Both the position numbers and the translations under genes were made by a program. From positions 1 to 64,000 of the forward strand of contig JAKEEM010000008.1 in assembly GCA_022616535.1 (NCBI GenBank): a DNA stretch of 64,000 nt. Direction: 5' to 3'. The stretch is from Chlorobiota bacterium. GTDB taxonomy: Bacteria; Bacteroidota; Ignavibacteria; Tepidaquicellales; OLB5. Shown here in pieces: positions 63,465 to 64,000 of the stretch (positions are counted from its first letter, which is position 1; each line of letters opens with the position of its first letter). A model generated the notes under the pieces. The model ran no database searches. It was not told where the DNA came from and worked only from the letters and a program-made list of their open reading frames with translations.

Positions 63465-63545
63465 TTTAATATTTTTTATTTAGTTATTAATTAAAAAAGG
63501 GCATAGTTTGCCCTCCTTGTTTTTCAGACAAGTAAATGCCTGTGA

Positions 63546-63571
63546 TAGTGTTATTTGAAAACGTAACACTA
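63546..63571. repeat. Subterminal hairpin at the right end of the IS1-like element
   Basis: TAGTGTTA (63546-63553) and TAACACTA (63564-63571) repeat the core of the terminal repeat in inverted form just inside the right end. The left end lacks this second copy, so the two ends are not equivalent. Confidence 0.6.
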
Positions 63572-63573
63572 CC
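63558..63573 (-). repeat. Right terminal inverted repeat of the IS1-like element
   Basis: AAAACGTAACACTACC, the exact complement of the left end. Confidence 0.88.
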
Positions 63574-63581
63574 CGAATTTT
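63574..63581. repeat. Target-site duplication, right copy
   Basis: CGAATTTT directly outside the right terminal repeat; identical to 61010-61017. Confidence 0.88.
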
Positions 63582-63598
63582 AAATACCGTATTTTGGT

Positions 63599-63629
63599 TT
63601 GAAATTATAAGTACAAAATCGTAAATTTG
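63599..63629 (+). promoter_or_regulatory. Bacteroidetes-type promoter (TTG-N20-TAAATTTG)
   Basis: TTG at 63599-63601 and TAAATTTG at 63622-63629 with a 20-nt gap, 19 bp before the GTG start of the last gene. The mobile element ends 25 bp upstream of it. Confidence 0.65.
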
Positions 63630-63648
63630 TGGTTCTAAGTTACTAAAA

Positions 63649-64000
63649 GTGAAGAATTTAGCGAAATATAACGTTTTTATAGCAGCTTTGGTGATAGGCG
63701 GCGCGTTTTTCGTATTCGAAAGCTCCGATTACAGCCAGGAAGCACATCAATCAACAAAAGTAAGCGATATAGTCGCAGCTTTTGAAACAAGCAAAGACGT
63801 TCCAGAAGGATACCAGCGTGTTACGGTGAAAATTGAAAACGTCGATGATTTGCACGGGCAGGTTGAAAAATACATGCGCGAGCATTTTCCCATTATAAGC
63901 GATTTTGAAATCGAAGCAATTAAAGGTTCAATAGAGGTTACAAAGAATCTCGTTAACGATACTCTCGGACTTGTTGATTTTTTCCTTAACTTCAACGTAC
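63649..64000 (+). CDS. Exported or membrane-anchored protein, truncated by the window edge
   Basis: An open frame from GTG at 63649 to the window end (117 codons, no stop). A hydrophobic N-terminus ('NVFIAALVIGGAFFVF', residues ~8-23) suggests a signal anchor, followed by a soluble domain with 'VPEGYQRVTVKIENVDDLHG' and an acidic/amphipathic segment. The family is not recognised. The promoter directly upstream supports it. The opposite-strand frame here is a shadow. Confidence 0.7.
   Translation, partial: MKNLAKYNVFIAALVIGGAFFVFESSDYSQEAHQSTKVSDIVAAFETSKDVPEGYQRVTVKIENVDDLHGQVEKYMREHFPIISDFEIEAIKGSIEVTKNLVNDTLGLVDFFLNFNV

Larger units (their letters stand above)
61018..63573. mobile_element. 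IS1-like element with passenger genes (2556 bp)
   Basis: The element is bounded by perfect 16-bp terminal inverted repeats (GGTAGTGTTACGTTTT at 61018-61033; its complement at 63558-63573) and flanked by an 8-bp duplication CGAATTTT. It contains a DDE transposase of IS1 type and four other genes: a 175-aa membrane-anchored protein, a coupled ribbon-helix-helix-like/TM protein, an HNH endonuclease and a 73-aa protein. Known IS1 elements are about 0.7-1.6 kb and usually hold only the transposase, so this is an unusually large, cargo-bearing form. Intact ends and duplication imply a rather recent insertion. Confidence 0.88.

Noticed and set aside
63747-63995. 82-codon minus-strand frame at the right edge
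   Set aside because: It is the antisense shadow of the plus-strand gene from GTG 63649, which has a promoter and an anchor sequence.

Overview
The window looks like a chromosomal segment of an Ignavibacteria-like member of the Bacteroidota/Chlorobiota group (inference). Three things support this. Secreted proteins end in type IX secretion (T9SS) tails of the 'NYPNPFNP' kind. PorV/PorQ-like and GWxTD proteins are present. Seven intergenic promoters fit the Bacteroidetes form TTG-N20-TAnnTTTG with an identical 20-nt gap. The DNA is AT-rich and many genes start with TTG or GTG.

Layout. 0-1.8 kb: membrane subunits of the proton-translocating transhydrogenase (pntA2, pntB). 1.8-7 kb: accessory island with a type III-like restriction-modification operon whose Res subunit is split into helicase, small middle protein and PD-(D/E)XK nuclease. 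7-9.2 kb: secreted Kelch protein and a lipoprotein. 9.2-18.5 kb: M24 peptidase, two paralogous glycosyltransferases around a sugar oxidoreductase, purD, an epimerase, meaB and acyl-CoA dehydrogenase. 18.5-19.3 kb: lone MlaE permease. 19.5-32.1 kb: envelope/T9SS block (two Asp-box proteins, TonB-dependent receptor, 1092-aa surface protein, PorV-like protein, GWxTD protein), most of them separated by hairpin terminators. 32.2-37.2 kb: compact run with a YbbR-like protein, CPBP protein, pdxJ, sirtuin, lptB, PIG-L deacetylase and a zincin. 37.2-42.8 kb: kup, a small protein, a 7TM-HD phosphodiesterase and a Xer recombinase. 42.8-48.3 kb: minus-strand operon ygfZ - fba - 34-aa small ORF - DMT transporter - Gfo/Idh - cca. 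48.4-58.2 kb: rodZ-like, ligA, an outer-membrane protein, kdsA, glcD-like, thioesterase, nadC, two secreted paralogs and a flippase. 58.3-61 kb: membrane protein with a natural His6 tail, a small ORF and a repeat-rich zone that includes a YkgJ gene invaded in frame by dispersed palindromic repeats.

The most interesting object is at 61018-63573: a complete 2556-bp element with 16-bp terminal inverted repeats (GGTAGTGTTACGTTTT) and a perfect 8-bp target duplication (CGAATTTT). It carries an IS1-like transposase plus four passenger genes: a membrane-anchored protein, a ribbon-helix-helix-like/TM protein translationally coupled to the transposase, an HNH endonuclease and a 73-aa protein. It also has a hairpin over the transposase start and a three-way-junction palindrome cluster. 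It is inserted just upstream of the promoter of a truncated gene at the right edge.

Two genes (PIG-L deacetylase and kup) show a frameshift or missing start that could be assembly error. All functions are read from sequence motifs; no database search was possible.
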